DNA of 64,000 bases. It comes from Devosia beringensis. GTDB taxonomy: Bacteria; Pseudomonadota; Alphaproteobacteria; Rhizobiales; Devosiaceae. The DNA lies in assembly GCF_014926585.1 (NCBI RefSeq), contig NZ_CP045422.1, positions 372,001-436,000 on the forward strand, given 5' to 3'. Below are positions 26,188-35,161 of the stretch, piece after piece. The notes under the pieces were generated by a model, which worked only from the letters and a program-made list of their open reading frames with translations, ran no database searches and was not told the origin of the DNA. The translations under genes were made by a program, and so were the position numbers. The stretch's first letter is position 1, and every line of letters starts with the position of its first letter.

Positions 26188-27201
26188 TTATCGGCCGGCC
26201 GGACTGGCGATGACCACGGTCTGGACGATGTCGCCAAAGACCGACTGGGCGTCGAGCATGGCGCCGATGCGCACCACGTCATCGGGCTTGAGGAAGGGCG
26301 TGCGGGCGCGGCCGAATTTGAGCTTTTCGACGGTGCGGGCCTCGGCAATGCAGGCAAAGCCGATGCCGTCGCGCTTGATGGGCAGGCTTTCGTCGTGCCG
26401 ATTGGAGACGGTGCCGCCGCCGATGATAGTGCCGGCCCCCAGGCTGCGGGTGCGGGCGGCCTCGACGATGAGGTCAGCGAAATCGAAATGCATGTCGGTG
26501 CCGGCATTGGGCTGGCCGAACAGGGTGCCATTGACCTCGACGCGGACCGGCAGATGCAGGCGGTTGTCGCGCCAGGCCCCGCCCAGGCTGTCGGGGGTGC
26601 AGACCATGGGGGCAAAGGCGGTGGCGGGCTTGGCATGGAAGAAGCCGAAGCCGTTCTGCAGGTCATCAAGCACCAGGCGTCGCAGCGAGACATCGTTGCA
26701 GACGGTGACCAGGCGAATCGCCGCGGCGGCCTGCTCGCGGGTGGCGGACATGGGCACGGCGCCGATAATGACGGCCACCTCCGCCTCGAAATCGACGGCC
26801 AGATCGGGATCGGTGGCCAGGATGGGGGATATGGGGGCGGACAGCGAATCAGAGCCGCCTTGGTAAAGCAGCGGCCTTGTGGACTGCAATTGCTCGTCCT
26901 TGCTGCCCTTGAGGCTGCGAACACGCTCGAGATGGCTGAGATAGCCCGAGCCGTCGATCCACTGGTAGGCGCGCGGCAGTGGCGCCAAAGCCATTGAGGG
27001 ATCAAAGACTTGGCCGGCAATGGCTCCGGCCTCGAGCTGATCGGCAAGGGCATTCAGCTGGGGCACCAGCGCGGCCCAGTCGTCGAGCGCCGCCTGCAGG
27101 CTGGGGGCGATGCGGCCGGCCGAGACGAAACGGGTCATGTCGGTCGAGACCACGACAAGTTGACCATCCGGGCGACCGTTTTTCAGCGTTGCAAGCTTCA
27201 T
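26188..27201 (-). CDS. Fumarylacetoacetate hydrolase-family protein
   Basis: A 337-residue protein of the FAH superfamily, whose members cleave or decarboxylate beta-diketo acids (fumarylacetoacetate, acylpyruvates) with Mg2+/Ca2+. The C-terminal catalytic fold contains the metal ligands in DFEAEVAVIIG, the segment VTVCNDVSLRRL and the glycine-rich GAGTIIGGGTVSN close to the end. The N-terminal domain (MKLATLKNGRPDG) resembles that of true FahA more than that of short acylpyruvases. No tyrosine-catabolism neighbours (hmgA, maiA) are present, so the substrate is open. The gene is divergent from the DUF2865 gene. Confidence 0.85.
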   Translation of the reverse strand: MKLATLKNGRPDGQLVVVSTDMTRFVSAGRIAPSLQAALDDWAALVPQLNALADQLEAGAIAGQVFDPSMALAPLPRAYQWIDGSGYLSHLERVRSLKGSKDEQLQSTRPLLYQGGSDSLSAPISPILATDPDLAVDFEAEVAVIIGAVPMSATREQAAAAIRLVTVCNDVSLRRLVLDDLQNGFGFFHAKPATAFAPMVCTPDSLGGAWRDNRLHLPVRVEVNGTLFGQPNAGTDMHFDFADLIVEAARTRSLGAGTIIGGGTVSNRHDESLPIKRDGIGFACIAEARTVEKLKFGRARTPFLKPDDVVRIGAMLDAQSVFGDIVQTVVIASPAGR

Positions 27202-27332
27202 GGAGACGCATTCCCTCGCTGGTGTGTCCGCGCAGCGCTACCACGACGCGGGGGCTGTCACTATACTGTTGCCATGGGTCCTAGCGTTGTCTTAAGGCCC
27301 AGTTGCGGCGCGCCGGGCGCCAGTGGATTTTG

Positions 27333-28505
27333 ATGATTTTTTTCAGCAGCAACGGCGTCCGCGCCCTCGTCCTTCTGGCCTTGGCCGCCGTGTGCACCAT
27401 GCTCGACGTCCAGATCGCCTATGCGCAGTCGGCGCAGTGTTCGCGGCTGGAAAGCGCCCTGCAGCAGTTCGACCGCAATGGCGACTTCCGCCAGATGGGC
27501 GGCAATTCACAGGCGGCGCGGCAGGCGCAGCGCGATGTCCAGAGCATGGAAAGCCGCTATGTGCGGGATGGTTGCAATGACGCCGCCAAGGCCGGCGTGC
27601 AGCTGACCGACCAGTGCCGGCAGATCGGCCGGGAAGTGTTGCGGCTGCGCGAGGTCGCTGCCGGCATCTCCCAGCAGGTCGACACCGCCAACGCGGTGGC
27701 CGGCCAGCGCGAGGCGATCCTGCAGGAAATGGCCCGCTTTGGCTGCGGCGACGACAACGGCTCGAGCGCCGGCTTCACCAATGACCGGCAGAACCTGTTC
27801 GACCGCATTTTCGGCACGACCTCGGAAGGCGACTTTTCCAACGGCCAGATGATCGATGGCGGCGATTACTGGGGCTATCAGGGCTACCAGACGGTGCGTA
27901 CGGTCTGCGTGCGCCTGAGCGACGGCTATTTCTGGCCCATCAGCTACGCGACGCTGACCGACTACGTGGCCAATGATGCGGCGACCTGCCAGCAGAGCTG
28001 CCCGACCACGCCGGTTGAGCTCTATTTCTATGACAATCCGGGCCAGGAGCCCGAGCAGATGCGCAACCAGTATGGCGCGCCCTATACGGCGCTGCCGACG
28101 GCCTTTGCCTATCGCACCACGCTCGACACCAGCCCGAGCGCCAGCTGCAAGGTGGCGCCGCAGTCGGACGGCTCGATCAGCATGGCCGAACGCGAAGATG
28201 GCAGCACACGGGCGATGATCGAGGTGGCCGGGGTGAGCTTTCCCATGCCGCTGCGCGATCCGCGTGGCGCCGTACCGGTGCCCGCCGCCGTGGCGGTCGC
28301 CGTGGCACCGCTGCAGACCGCGACGCTGCTCGACATCCCCCTGCCCCGTCCGCGCCCTGCCGGCCCGGGCGAAACGCTCGTGACACGGCCCGCCGATCAG
28401 ACGGCGGTCGAAAGCCAGTTGCGGCTGGTGCAGTTCGGCGACAAGGTGGTCAGGGTAGTCGGGCCAGACACGCCATACGCCCAACCAGTGGAAGCAGGGA
28501 CTTAA
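27333..28505 (+). CDS. DUF2865 secreted protein
   Basis: A protein of about 390 residues with a signal peptide (NGVRALVLLALAAVCTML, cleavage near AYAQ) and the DUF2865 domain found in Hyphomicrobiales. Visible family features are the cysteine-containing helical N-terminal part (QCSRLESALQQFDRNGD), YVRDGCND, VCVRLSDGYFWPISY and the Cys-rich CQQSCPTTPVELYFYDNPG. The Pro/Ala/Val-rich C-terminal third looks disordered. Paired cysteines suggest disulphides in the periplasm. Function unknown. ATG 27333 begins the signal peptide. A TATACT at 27263 may be its -10. Its last 56 bp overlap the end of gltX on the other strand. Confidence 0.82.
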   Translation: MIFFSSNGVRALVLLALAAVCTMLDVQIAYAQSAQCSRLESALQQFDRNGDFRQMGGNSQAARQAQRDVQSMESRYVRDGCNDAAKAGVQLTDQCRQIGREVLRLREVAAGISQQVDTANAVAGQREAILQEMARFGCGDDNGSSAGFTNDRQNLFDRIFGTTSEGDFSNGQMIDGGDYWGYQGYQTVRTVCVRLSDGYFWPISYATLTDYVANDAATCQQSCPTTPVELYFYDNPGQEPEQMRNQYGAPYTALPTAFAYRTTLDTSPSASCKVAPQSDGSISMAEREDGSTRAMIEVAGVSFPMPLRDPRGAVPVPAAVAVAVAPLQTATLLDIPLPRPRPAGPGETLVTRPADQTAVESQLRLVQFGDKVVRVVGPDTPYAQPVEAGT

Positions 28506-29775
28506 GCTCTGGACCATCGTGGCGCCCGGTCAGGGCCAGGCGCAGCGGCAGAAACAGTGCCTTGCCCTTGCGGCCGGTGGCGCCTTTGAGCGCGCCGGTC
28601 CACTCGCCCCAGGTCTCCACGGTCCAGGGTTCGGCCGGCAGCAGCGCCTTGGCGAGCTTGAGGAAATCGCGGTCCTCGTCAGCAATGACCGGCTCGACCG
28701 GGCCGGTCACGAGACGGGCCAGGTCGGTCATGTCCGTGAATTTGGTGAGATTGTCGCGCAGTGACAGCCAAATGGCTTCGCCTTCAAGGCCCAGGCTGGT
28801 CAGCCGCGGCAGCGCCTGGGCATAGCTCATGGCGTGCAGCAGGCGGGCATTGAGGTTGTCGAGCTCGACCGGATCAAAACGCGCCGGGCCATGTGAAATC
28901 ATGGAAAAATCGAGCCGCTCGGCAATCTCATCGAGCGAGGCATAAGCCTCGATGGGCAGGCTGGTGCCGGTGATCGCCGCCATGATGGCAATGGCCAGGG
29001 GCTCGTAGCCCTCGTCGCGGAAATCGGCGATGGACTGGCTGCCCAGGCGCTTGGAAAAGCCCTGCCCTTGGGAGTCGGTCAGCAGGTTGTGATGGGCAAA
29101 GGTGGGAATCGTGCCACCCAAAGCCTCGATGATCTCGATCTGCGTGCCGGTATTGGAGACATGGTCCTCGCCGCGGATGACGTGGCTGATGGCCAGGTCG
29201 ATATCGTCAACCACCGAGGGCAAAGTGTAGAGATAGGAGCCGTCCTCGCGCACCAGCACGGGATCGGACATCGACGCCGTATTGACGGTCTGGGGGCCCT
29301 TGATCAGGTCGTCGAACTGCACCGGCCTGCCGTCGAGTTTGAAACGCCAATGCGGCTTGCGGCCCTCGGCCTCAAGCTTGGCGCGATCCTCGTCCGTCAG
29401 CTTGAGCGCAGCGCGGTCGTAGAGGGGCGGCTTGCCAAGAGCGCGGGCACGGGCGCGGCGCCGATCGAGCTCGTCGGCGGTTTCGTAGCAGGGGTAGAGG
29501 CGGCCATCTGCGATCAGCTGGTCACGCGCGGCGTCATAGAGGTCGGTGCGCTCGGACTGGCGGACCAGCAGGTCGGGGGTGACGCCCAGCCAGGCCAGAT
29601 CGACTTCGATGCCGTCGGCAAAGTCGCGGGTGGACCGCGCCAGATCGGTGTCATCCATGCGCAGGATGTATTTGCCGCCGCTGCGTTTGGCGAAAAACCA
29701 GTTGAGCAGAGCCGGACGGGCATTGCCCAGGTGAATGCGGCCGGTGGGGGACGGCGCCCAGCGTACAATGGTCAT
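28450..29775 (-). CDS. gltX: Glutamate-tRNA ligase
   Basis: Class I synthetase of 441 residues with APSPTGRIHLGNARP (HIGH motif as HLGN, residues 15-18) and SKRLGS in place of KMSKS. The short length and these motif variants fit the second alphaproteobacterial GltX type; many of these bacteria carry two, one of which can misacylate tRNA-Gln for the GatCAB route. Whether a second copy exists lies outside the window. The start shares ATGA with the nadE stop, so the two are coupled. The 3' end runs 56 bp into the convergent DUF2865 gene; the ending LLPLVGR..CLARLP looks like a genuine GltX C-terminus. Confidence 0.92.
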   Translation of the reverse strand: MTIVRWAPSPTGRIHLGNARPALLNWFFAKRSGGKYILRMDDTDLARSTRDFADGIEVDLAWLGVTPDLLVRQSERTDLYDAARDQLIADGRLYPCYETADELDRRRARARALGKPPLYDRAALKLTDEDRAKLEAEGRKPHWRFKLDGRPVQFDDLIKGPQTVNTASMSDPVLVREDGSYLYTLPSVVDDIDLAISHVIRGEDHVSNTGTQIEIIEALGGTIPTFAHHNLLTDSQGQGFSKRLGSQSIADFRDEGYEPLAIAIMAAITGTSLPIEAYASLDEIAERLDFSMISHGPARFDPVELDNLNARLLHAMSYAQALPRLTSLGLEGEAIWLSLRDNLTKFTDMTDLARLVTGPVEPVIADEDRDFLKLAKALLPAEPWTVETWGEWTGALKGATGRKGKALFLPLRLALTGRHDGPELKSLLPLVGRMACLARLP

Positions 29776-31439
29776 CCGATGGTGTGATCCTTGTAGCCAT
29801 TGGTGATGGGATATTTGCGGCCCATGCCGAAGGCTTTCGGCGTGAGCTTGGGGCCAGGCGCGGACTGGCGGCGCTTGTATTCGGCGATATTGATCAGGCG
29901 TTCGATGCGCTGCACCAAAGCGGCGTCATGACCCTGGGCGACGATCTCGGCCAGCGACAGCTCGTCCTCGACGACACCCTTGAGAATGGCGTCGAGCACC
30001 GGATAAGGCGGCAGGCTGTCCTGGTCTTTCTGATCGGGGCGCAGTTCGGCCGATGGCGCCTTGTCGATAATGGCCTGGGGAATGACCTCGCCGGAGGGAC
30101 CGTGGCAATCGCCGGGGACGTGGCTGTTGCGCCAGGCGGCCAGGCGATAGACCTCCATCTTGAACATGTCCTTGAGCGGGTTGTAGCCGCCATTCATGTC
30201 GCCATAGATGGTGGCGTAGCCCACGCCCATTTCGCTCTTGTTGCCGGTGGTCAGCAGCATGGAGCCCAGCTTGTTGGAGACCGCCATGAGCATGACGCCG
30301 CGCATGCGCGACTGGATGTTTTCCTCGGCCAGGTCGGCGGGACGATTGTCGAAGATCGGGGCCAGTTCGACCAGCGCATCGTCCACAGGATTGCCGATGG
30401 AGACCACGTCGTAACGGATGCCGAGCTTTTGCGCACAGGCCTTGGCGTCGACGAGGCTGGCCTCGGACGTATAGCGATAGGGCAGCATGATGGCGTGGAC
30501 ATTGTCGGCGCCCAGGGCATCCACCGCCATGGCGGCCACGACGGCGCTGTCGATACCGCCCGAAAGGCCGAGCACGACCTGCTTGAAGCCGTTCTTGCGG
30601 ACATAGTCGCGCAGGCCCAGCACGCAGGCCAACCACGGCGCTTCATCGGTGGTGGTCAGCTCGGTCACTGCGCCATCGGCACAGGTCCAGCCATTGTCGC
30701 CGCGCACCCAGTCCGAGACGATGAAATCCTCGGCAAAGGACTTGCCCTGGAAGACCAGGCGATTGCCCGGCTCGATGGCAAAGGAGGCGCCGTCAAAGAC
30801 GATCTCGTCCTGGCCGCCGACCTGGTTGAGATAGAGCATGGGCACGTCGTCCTCGGCGACGCGGGCGCGCACCAGTTCCTTGCGGATATGCTGCTTGTTG
30901 GTCCAATAGGGCGAGCCATTGGGGCAGAGCATGATCTCGGCGCCGCGCATGGCCAGGTGCTCGCAGACCGAGGGGTGCCAGATATCCTCGCAGATGGGGA
31001 TGCCGATGGGCACGCCCTTGATGGTCACCGGGGTGGCCAGCGGGCCGGCGGTGAAATAGCGCTTTTCGTAGAACACGTCGGAATTGGGCAGTTCGCGCTT
31101 GAAGCGGGTGGCGATTATGGCGCCCTGCTCGGCCACGATGACCGCATTGTGCAGCCCGACCTTATCCCACCACACGGTGGGCAGGACCAGCACCACATCG
31201 GTGCCGGCGGTGTCGGCAGCCAGGTCGCGCGCGGCCTGCATGGCGTCGCGGATGAACTGCGGCTTGAACAGCAGATCGTCGGGGAAATAGCCGGTGAGGA
31301 ACAGCTCGGTGAACATCAGGATGTCCGCCTTGGCGGCCACAGCATCGGCCAGGGCGGCGCGGGCGAGCGCCAGATTGCCCGTCAGGTCGCCGACCTTGGG
31401 ATTGAGCTGGGCGAGCGCAATGCGGAGGCGGTCTGTCAC
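29772..31439 (-). CDS. nadE: Glutamine-dependent NAD+ synthetase
   Basis: Final step of NAD synthesis: amidates nicotinate adenine dinucleotide with ammonia taken from glutamine. The N-terminal nitrilase-type amidase has the Glu-Lys-Cys triad in FTELFLTGY, FKRELPN and PICEDIW. The C-terminal synthetase domain has the ATP pyrophosphatase loop LGLSGGIDSAVVAAMAVDALG and a TTGNKSE segment. I chose GTG 31439 (MTDRLRIALAQLNPK, 555 residues); the frame also opens at 31505 but those 22 residues look non-coding. The ribosome site is weak. Coupled to gltX by an ATGA. Complements nadC at 9.6 kb. Confidence 0.93.
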   Translation of the reverse strand: MTDRLRIALAQLNPKVGDLTGNLALARAALADAVAAKADILMFTELFLTGYFPDDLLFKPQFIRDAMQAARDLAADTAGTDVVLVLPTVWWDKVGLHNAVIVAEQGAIIATRFKRELPNSDVFYEKRYFTAGPLATPVTIKGVPIGIPICEDIWHPSVCEHLAMRGAEIMLCPNGSPYWTNKQHIRKELVRARVAEDDVPMLYLNQVGGQDEIVFDGASFAIEPGNRLVFQGKSFAEDFIVSDWVRGDNGWTCADGAVTELTTTDEAPWLACVLGLRDYVRKNGFKQVVLGLSGGIDSAVVAAMAVDALGADNVHAIMLPYRYTSEASLVDAKACAQKLGIRYDVVSIGNPVDDALVELAPIFDNRPADLAEENIQSRMRGVMLMAVSNKLGSMLLTTGNKSEMGVGYATIYGDMNGGYNPLKDMFKMEVYRLAAWRNSHVPGDCHGPSGEVIPQAIIDKAPSAELRPDQKDQDSLPPYPVLDAILKGVVEDELSLAEIVAQGHDAALVQRIERLINIAEYKRRQSAPGPKLTPKAFGMGRKYPITNGYKDHTIG

Positions 31440-31566
31440 GATGAATCTGCCCGTTGGCTGAGAGGGTTCGGGCGCCGCGACAACCTGGTGCCGGAACGCG
31501 AGCAAGACTTATCCGCTCGCCCCATGCAGGGCAAGCGCACAAGGCCGGCCGGCGCAGCGACTTGGG

Positions 31567-32523
31567 CTAGAAGCGACCGGTTGCCTCGAACAGCGCGCCA
31601 TAGCGGAAGATGCGCGCGAAATTGCTAGGCAGGCTGAGCGTGGACACATTGGTCCCGCCGGTGCGGGAGGAAAATTGAGCCTCAAGCTGGCCTTCGACAT
31701 ACCAGGCGCGACCGCCGACCCGCAGGGTCAGGTTCTTGGTGGGATGAAAGCCGACCAGGCCCTCGGCCATGACGCCATAGCCGCGACCGCTCAGCGTGGT
31801 GGGTGCGCGTTCCTGATAGGTGTTGCCACCGAAGTCGAAGCCGGTTGGCGAGCTGCCGCCCAGCGTGCCCGAGACATGGGCATAGGGAATGGCAGCGACT
31901 TCGCCCTGCAGGTCGAACATGTCGAAATCGGCCTGGCCCTTGACGCCCAGGCGTAGCGCATGGATGTCCAGATTATCCCTGGCGGCGGTGAACGAGGTAG
32001 GATTGCCGCCGTCGAAGGTGGCGCCAACCTGGCCCGAGCCAATGTCCGGAGCGTCCTTCCAGTACTGGTAGCCGATGAAGCCGCCAAAGGCAGCGCCGTC
32101 GCGCATGTCGCCGGCGGGCAGCCAGCCGAAATCGCTGCCGGCATAGCCAATGGTGGAATTGCGACCGATCGCGCCTGAGGCGGACGGCGTGATGGCATAG
32201 GTGCCGGTGGTGGACAGACCAATGCCGGCCTTGCCGCTCAGATAGGTCTGGGTCGAGAGATCCTCGATCTTGCCGTGCAGCTCGCCGATATGGGTCTGGT
32301 CGCGGGTGGAGACGCCGACATTGCCCAGCGGTCCGGTAAAGCTGGCATCCTGCTCACCCCAGGACAGCCAGTAACGGGTGCCGAATTCGAAGCGCAGGTC
32401 ACTGTCTGGGTTCTGCCAGCCATGCGGATAGGCGGGGCGAATGTCCGGATAATCGGCTGCCAGGACCGGCGCCGCACTCAGCAGGGCCAGGCCTGCAAGG
32501 GCGCCTTGGAGGGAGCGCATCAT
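31567..32523 (-). CDS. Outer-membrane beta-barrel protein
   Basis: A 318-residue protein with a clear signal peptide (LQGALAGLALLSAAPVLA, cut before ADYPD), alternating hydrophobic beta-strand pattern throughout, and a terminal phenylalanine (EATGRF), the usual signal for barrel insertion. Segments such as LRFEFGTRYWLSWGE and GGFIGYQYWKD are typical strands. No OmpA-like C-terminal domain is present, so it is a plain barrel, possibly porin-like. The substrate is unknown. It is transcribed leftward toward nadE, but the gap of about 130 nt means co-transcription is uncertain. Confidence 0.75.
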   Translation of the reverse strand: MMRSLQGALAGLALLSAAPVLAADYPDIRPAYPHGWQNPDSDLRFEFGTRYWLSWGEQDASFTGPLGNVGVSTRDQTHIGELHGKIEDLSTQTYLSGKAGIGLSTTGTYAITPSASGAIGRNSTIGYAGSDFGWLPAGDMRDGAAFGGFIGYQYWKDAPDIGSGQVGATFDGGNPTSFTAARDNLDIHALRLGVKGQADFDMFDLQGEVAAIPYAHVSGTLGGSSPTGFDFGGNTYQERAPTTLSGRGYGVMAEGLVGFHPTKNLTLRVGGRAWYVEGQLEAQFSSRTGGTNVSTLSLPSNFARIFRYGALFEATGRF

Positions 32524-32704
32524 GATTTTCTCCAGTCTAACAGTGACTTGCTACAGACAAAAGCTATGCAGGTTCAGGGTTAACACGCCGCTAAAACCGA
32601 ATTGGCAATTTGGTAAGGCAATGGGCAGAAACTGGATCACGATTGCGGAAATGCGTATCCAGGCCGCAACCGGTGGGGCGCTGACGAGTTGCCCCTAGCC
32701 AGAA

Positions 32705-32729
32705 GATAAAAGTGACCAAGAGTTTTATC
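32705..32729 (+). promoter_or_regulatory. AT-rich hairpin abutting the response regulator start
   Basis: GATAAAA (32705-32711) and TTTTATC (32723-32729) form a perfect 7-bp inverted repeat whose 11-nt loop contains AAGAG, the only ribosome-site-like sequence before ATG 32731. It could gate translation, or be an operator. The rest of 32524-32704 shows no gene. Confidence 0.4.
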
Positions 32730-32730
32730 C

Positions 32731-33159
32731 ATGACGTGCAGAATATTGGTGGTTGAGGACGAGATCTTCGTAGCCACGGAAATCGAACATGTGATCGAGG
32801 AAATGGGCTTCATCCCGGTAGGGATTGCGGCCGAGCAGCGCTCTGCCCTGGCCCTGGCCAGCCAAGCCGATGTTGCCCTCGTCGATCTCAACCTGCGCGA
32901 TGGCGCCACCGGCATCAATATCGGCCGTATCCTGGCGCAGACGCATGGCGTTACCGTGATGTTCATGACCGCCAATCCGGCCCAGCTGGGTGACGGGGTC
33001 CCCGGTACGATCGGCGTGCTGCCCAAGCCGGTCACCGACCAGGACCTGCGCGACGCTGTGAACTATATCGTTGCCCGCCGCCGGGCCGCCGATGCCGCCC
33101 CGCCGCGCCGGCTGCGCCTGTTCGGCCAGTCCGACACGTTCGACATGGTGCAGGGCTAG
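32731..33159 (+). CDS. Stand-alone response regulator (receiver domain)
   Basis: A 142-residue CheY-like protein. The receiver domain has the acidic pair in VVEDEIF, the phosphoacceptor Asp in VALVDLNLRDG, Thr in MFMTANP, and Lys in GVLPKPVT. No output domain follows; the last 30 residues are Arg-rich and probably unstructured. It resembles the single-domain regulators that partner HWE/HisKA_2 kinases in alphaproteobacteria. The HWE kinase gene is directly opposite, tail-to-tail, and their stop codons overlap in a shared CTAG. Pairing of the two is inference. Start ATG 32731 lies just after a 7-bp inverted repeat. Confidence 0.88.
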   Translation: MTCRILVVEDEIFVATEIEHVIEEMGFIPVGIAAEQRSALALASQADVALVDLNLRDGATGINIGRILAQTHGVTVMFMTANPAQLGDGVPGTIGVLPKPVTDQDLRDAVNYIVARRRAADAAPPRRLRLFGQSDTFDMVQG

Positions 33160-35057
33160 CCCTGCAGCTTTGCTGACCGGGTGAGCGCATCACCCGGCAG
33201 GTCGATCTCGACGCGCAACCCATCCTCATCCCAGAACCGTTCCAGCTGCCCCCGCAGCTGACCCTGCACGCTCAGCTCGATGACGCGCGTGCCGAAGCCG
33301 CCAGTCTTGCCGCCGGTCACTGCCGGACCGCCCGCTTCCTTCCAGGCCAGGTGATAGCGCCCGTCCGCATGGCGCGTGCCGGTCAGGACGACACTCCCCG
33401 TCCCTACCGACAAAGCCCCATATTTGGCGGCATTGGTGGCCAGCTCGTGAAACAGCAGAGCCAGCGGCGTCGCCGCGCCGTCGTCGATCACCGCATCATC
33501 GCCGACGAACTGCACGCGGGCAAATTCGGCTGACTGGTAGGGCTGCATCAGCCGCGCGATCAGGGCCCGCAAGGAGGTCTGGCTGGTGGTGGGCAGGGAG
33601 TCGTTGCTGTGCGGGCGGACGAAATCGTGCGCCTCGCCCAAGGCATGGATGCGCTGGCGCAGTTCATCGGCAAAGGGCTTGAGCTCGGGCCGGCTGCGGG
33701 CCGATAGCCCTACAATGCCGGTCAGCACGGCAAAGATGTTCTTGATGCGGTGGCTGAGTTCCTGGGACACCAGTTCGCGCTCGGCGGCGGCCAGCTTGGC
33801 AGCGTGGATATCGGTGCAGGTGCCGATCCAGCGGACAATGGCGCCGGCGGCATCGCGCATGGGCAAAGCCAGGCCGAGCGTCCAGCGATAGGTGCCCGAA
33901 TGGTGGCGCAGACGATACTCGATCTCGTAGGGCTCGCCGGTTTGCAGCGAATGCCGCCAGACCGTATGAGCGCGCTCCTGGTCATCGGGGTGGAACATGC
34001 CGTTCCAGCCTTCGCCATCGGTTGAGCCGACCGGCACGCCGGTGAACTCGTACCAGCGGGCATTGTAATAGTCGTGATTGCCGTCCGGCAGGGTCGACCA
34101 CACCATTTGCGGCATGGCATCGGCCAGGGTGCGGAAGCGCAGTTCGCTCTCGGCCAGCGCCTCGGTGATGCGGCGCTGGTCGGTGATGTCGACCAGCACG
34201 CCGGGGAAGCGCTGGATCGCGCCCTCGCTGTTGAAGCGCGGCCGGCCCGAGGCTGCCACCCAGCGGACAATGCCTTCGCGGCTCATGACGCGATATTCCG
34301 AGCGGAAGGTGGCGCGGTCACGAATGGATGCGGCAATTTCCTCACCGACGCGGACGGCGTCATCGGGATAGATGGCGGCGAGAAAGTCCTTGATCGGCAC
34401 GCCCAGGCCGGCCTTGAGCGGATCAAGGTTGAACAGATCGGCAAAGCGGTCGTCGGCCGTTACCGTATCTGCCGGAACGTCCCAATCCCAGGTGCCCACC
34501 AGGCCCGAGCCGCTCAGGGCCAGTGACAGGCGCTCCTCGCTGCGGGCCAAAGCGCGCTTGGCCAGGATCTGGTCGGTCGTTTCAATGACCACGCAAATGC
34601 CGGCTATGGGCAGGCCGTCCTCATCCAGCACGGGGCTGTAATGCAGATCGAGCCAGCTGGTCTCGGGCTGGCCGTGGCGATCGAGCACCAGTTCCTGGTC
34701 CTTGAGGGTGACGGTCTCGCCGCGCATGCAGCGGTCGACCTTGTCGGCATTGAACTCGGCAGCCTCGGGCCAGGCCTGAACAGCGGGCATGCCAAAAATG
34801 GCCGGGTGGCGGTTGCCCGAAAACCGCGCATAGCCGTGATTGTAGACCAGGATGCCCTGCCAGCCGATGAGCATGGCCATGGGCGTGGAGGCCGCCATCA
34901 TGACCCGGACGGCGCCCTTGAGGCTTTCGGGCCAAGTGTTGATCGGGCCAAGCGGATTGGCGGCCCAGTCATAGTCATTGAGCAGCTTGAGGGTCGGGTC
35001 TTGGTGCAGGCGCGCCCGGGTCTCGGGGGTCGAAGCGGGAAACAGGGATCTGGGCAT
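33156..35057 (-). CDS. PAS-domain HWE-family sensor histidine kinase
   Basis: A 633-residue soluble sensor kinase: no TM helix, three PAS-like domains (about residues 30-150, 180-300, 310-425) and an HWE kinase core. Diagnostic HWE residues are the phospho-acceptor His in ELSHRIKNIFAVL, the His-Glu in FHELATNAAKYGAL, and the W..E in LAWKEAGGPAV, followed by GGFGTRVIE. HWE kinases often sense light or stress through PAS domains. A LOV-type NCRFLQ motif is not visible, so a flavin photoreceptor is unlikely. The likely partner is the convergent single-domain regulator. Confidence 0.92.
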   Translation of the reverse strand: MPRSLFPASTPETRARLHQDPTLKLLNDYDWAANPLGPINTWPESLKGAVRVMMAASTPMAMLIGWQGILVYNHGYARFSGNRHPAIFGMPAVQAWPEAAEFNADKVDRCMRGETVTLKDQELVLDRHGQPETSWLDLHYSPVLDEDGLPIAGICVVIETTDQILAKRALARSEERLSLALSGSGLVGTWDWDVPADTVTADDRFADLFNLDPLKAGLGVPIKDFLAAIYPDDAVRVGEEIAASIRDRATFRSEYRVMSREGIVRWVAASGRPRFNSEGAIQRFPGVLVDITDQRRITEALAESELRFRTLADAMPQMVWSTLPDGNHDYYNARWYEFTGVPVGSTDGEGWNGMFHPDDQERAHTVWRHSLQTGEPYEIEYRLRHHSGTYRWTLGLALPMRDAAGAIVRWIGTCTDIHAAKLAAAERELVSQELSHRIKNIFAVLTGIVGLSARSRPELKPFADELRQRIHALGEAHDFVRPHSNDSLPTTSQTSLRALIARLMQPYQSAEFARVQFVGDDAVIDDGAATPLALLFHELATNAAKYGALSVGTGSVVLTGTRHADGRYHLAWKEAGGPAVTGGKTGGFGTRVIELSVQGQLRGQLERFWDEDGLRVEIDLPGDALTRSAKLQG

Positions 35058-35161
35058 GCACGCTCTCTCGGCCTCAACGACAGCAGGTCACCTGGAAACC
35101 CGGGCCCGCACGTTCCTGCTCAAACGCCGCGCGGGCCGATCCGTTCAGCGGCGCCGGGGCT

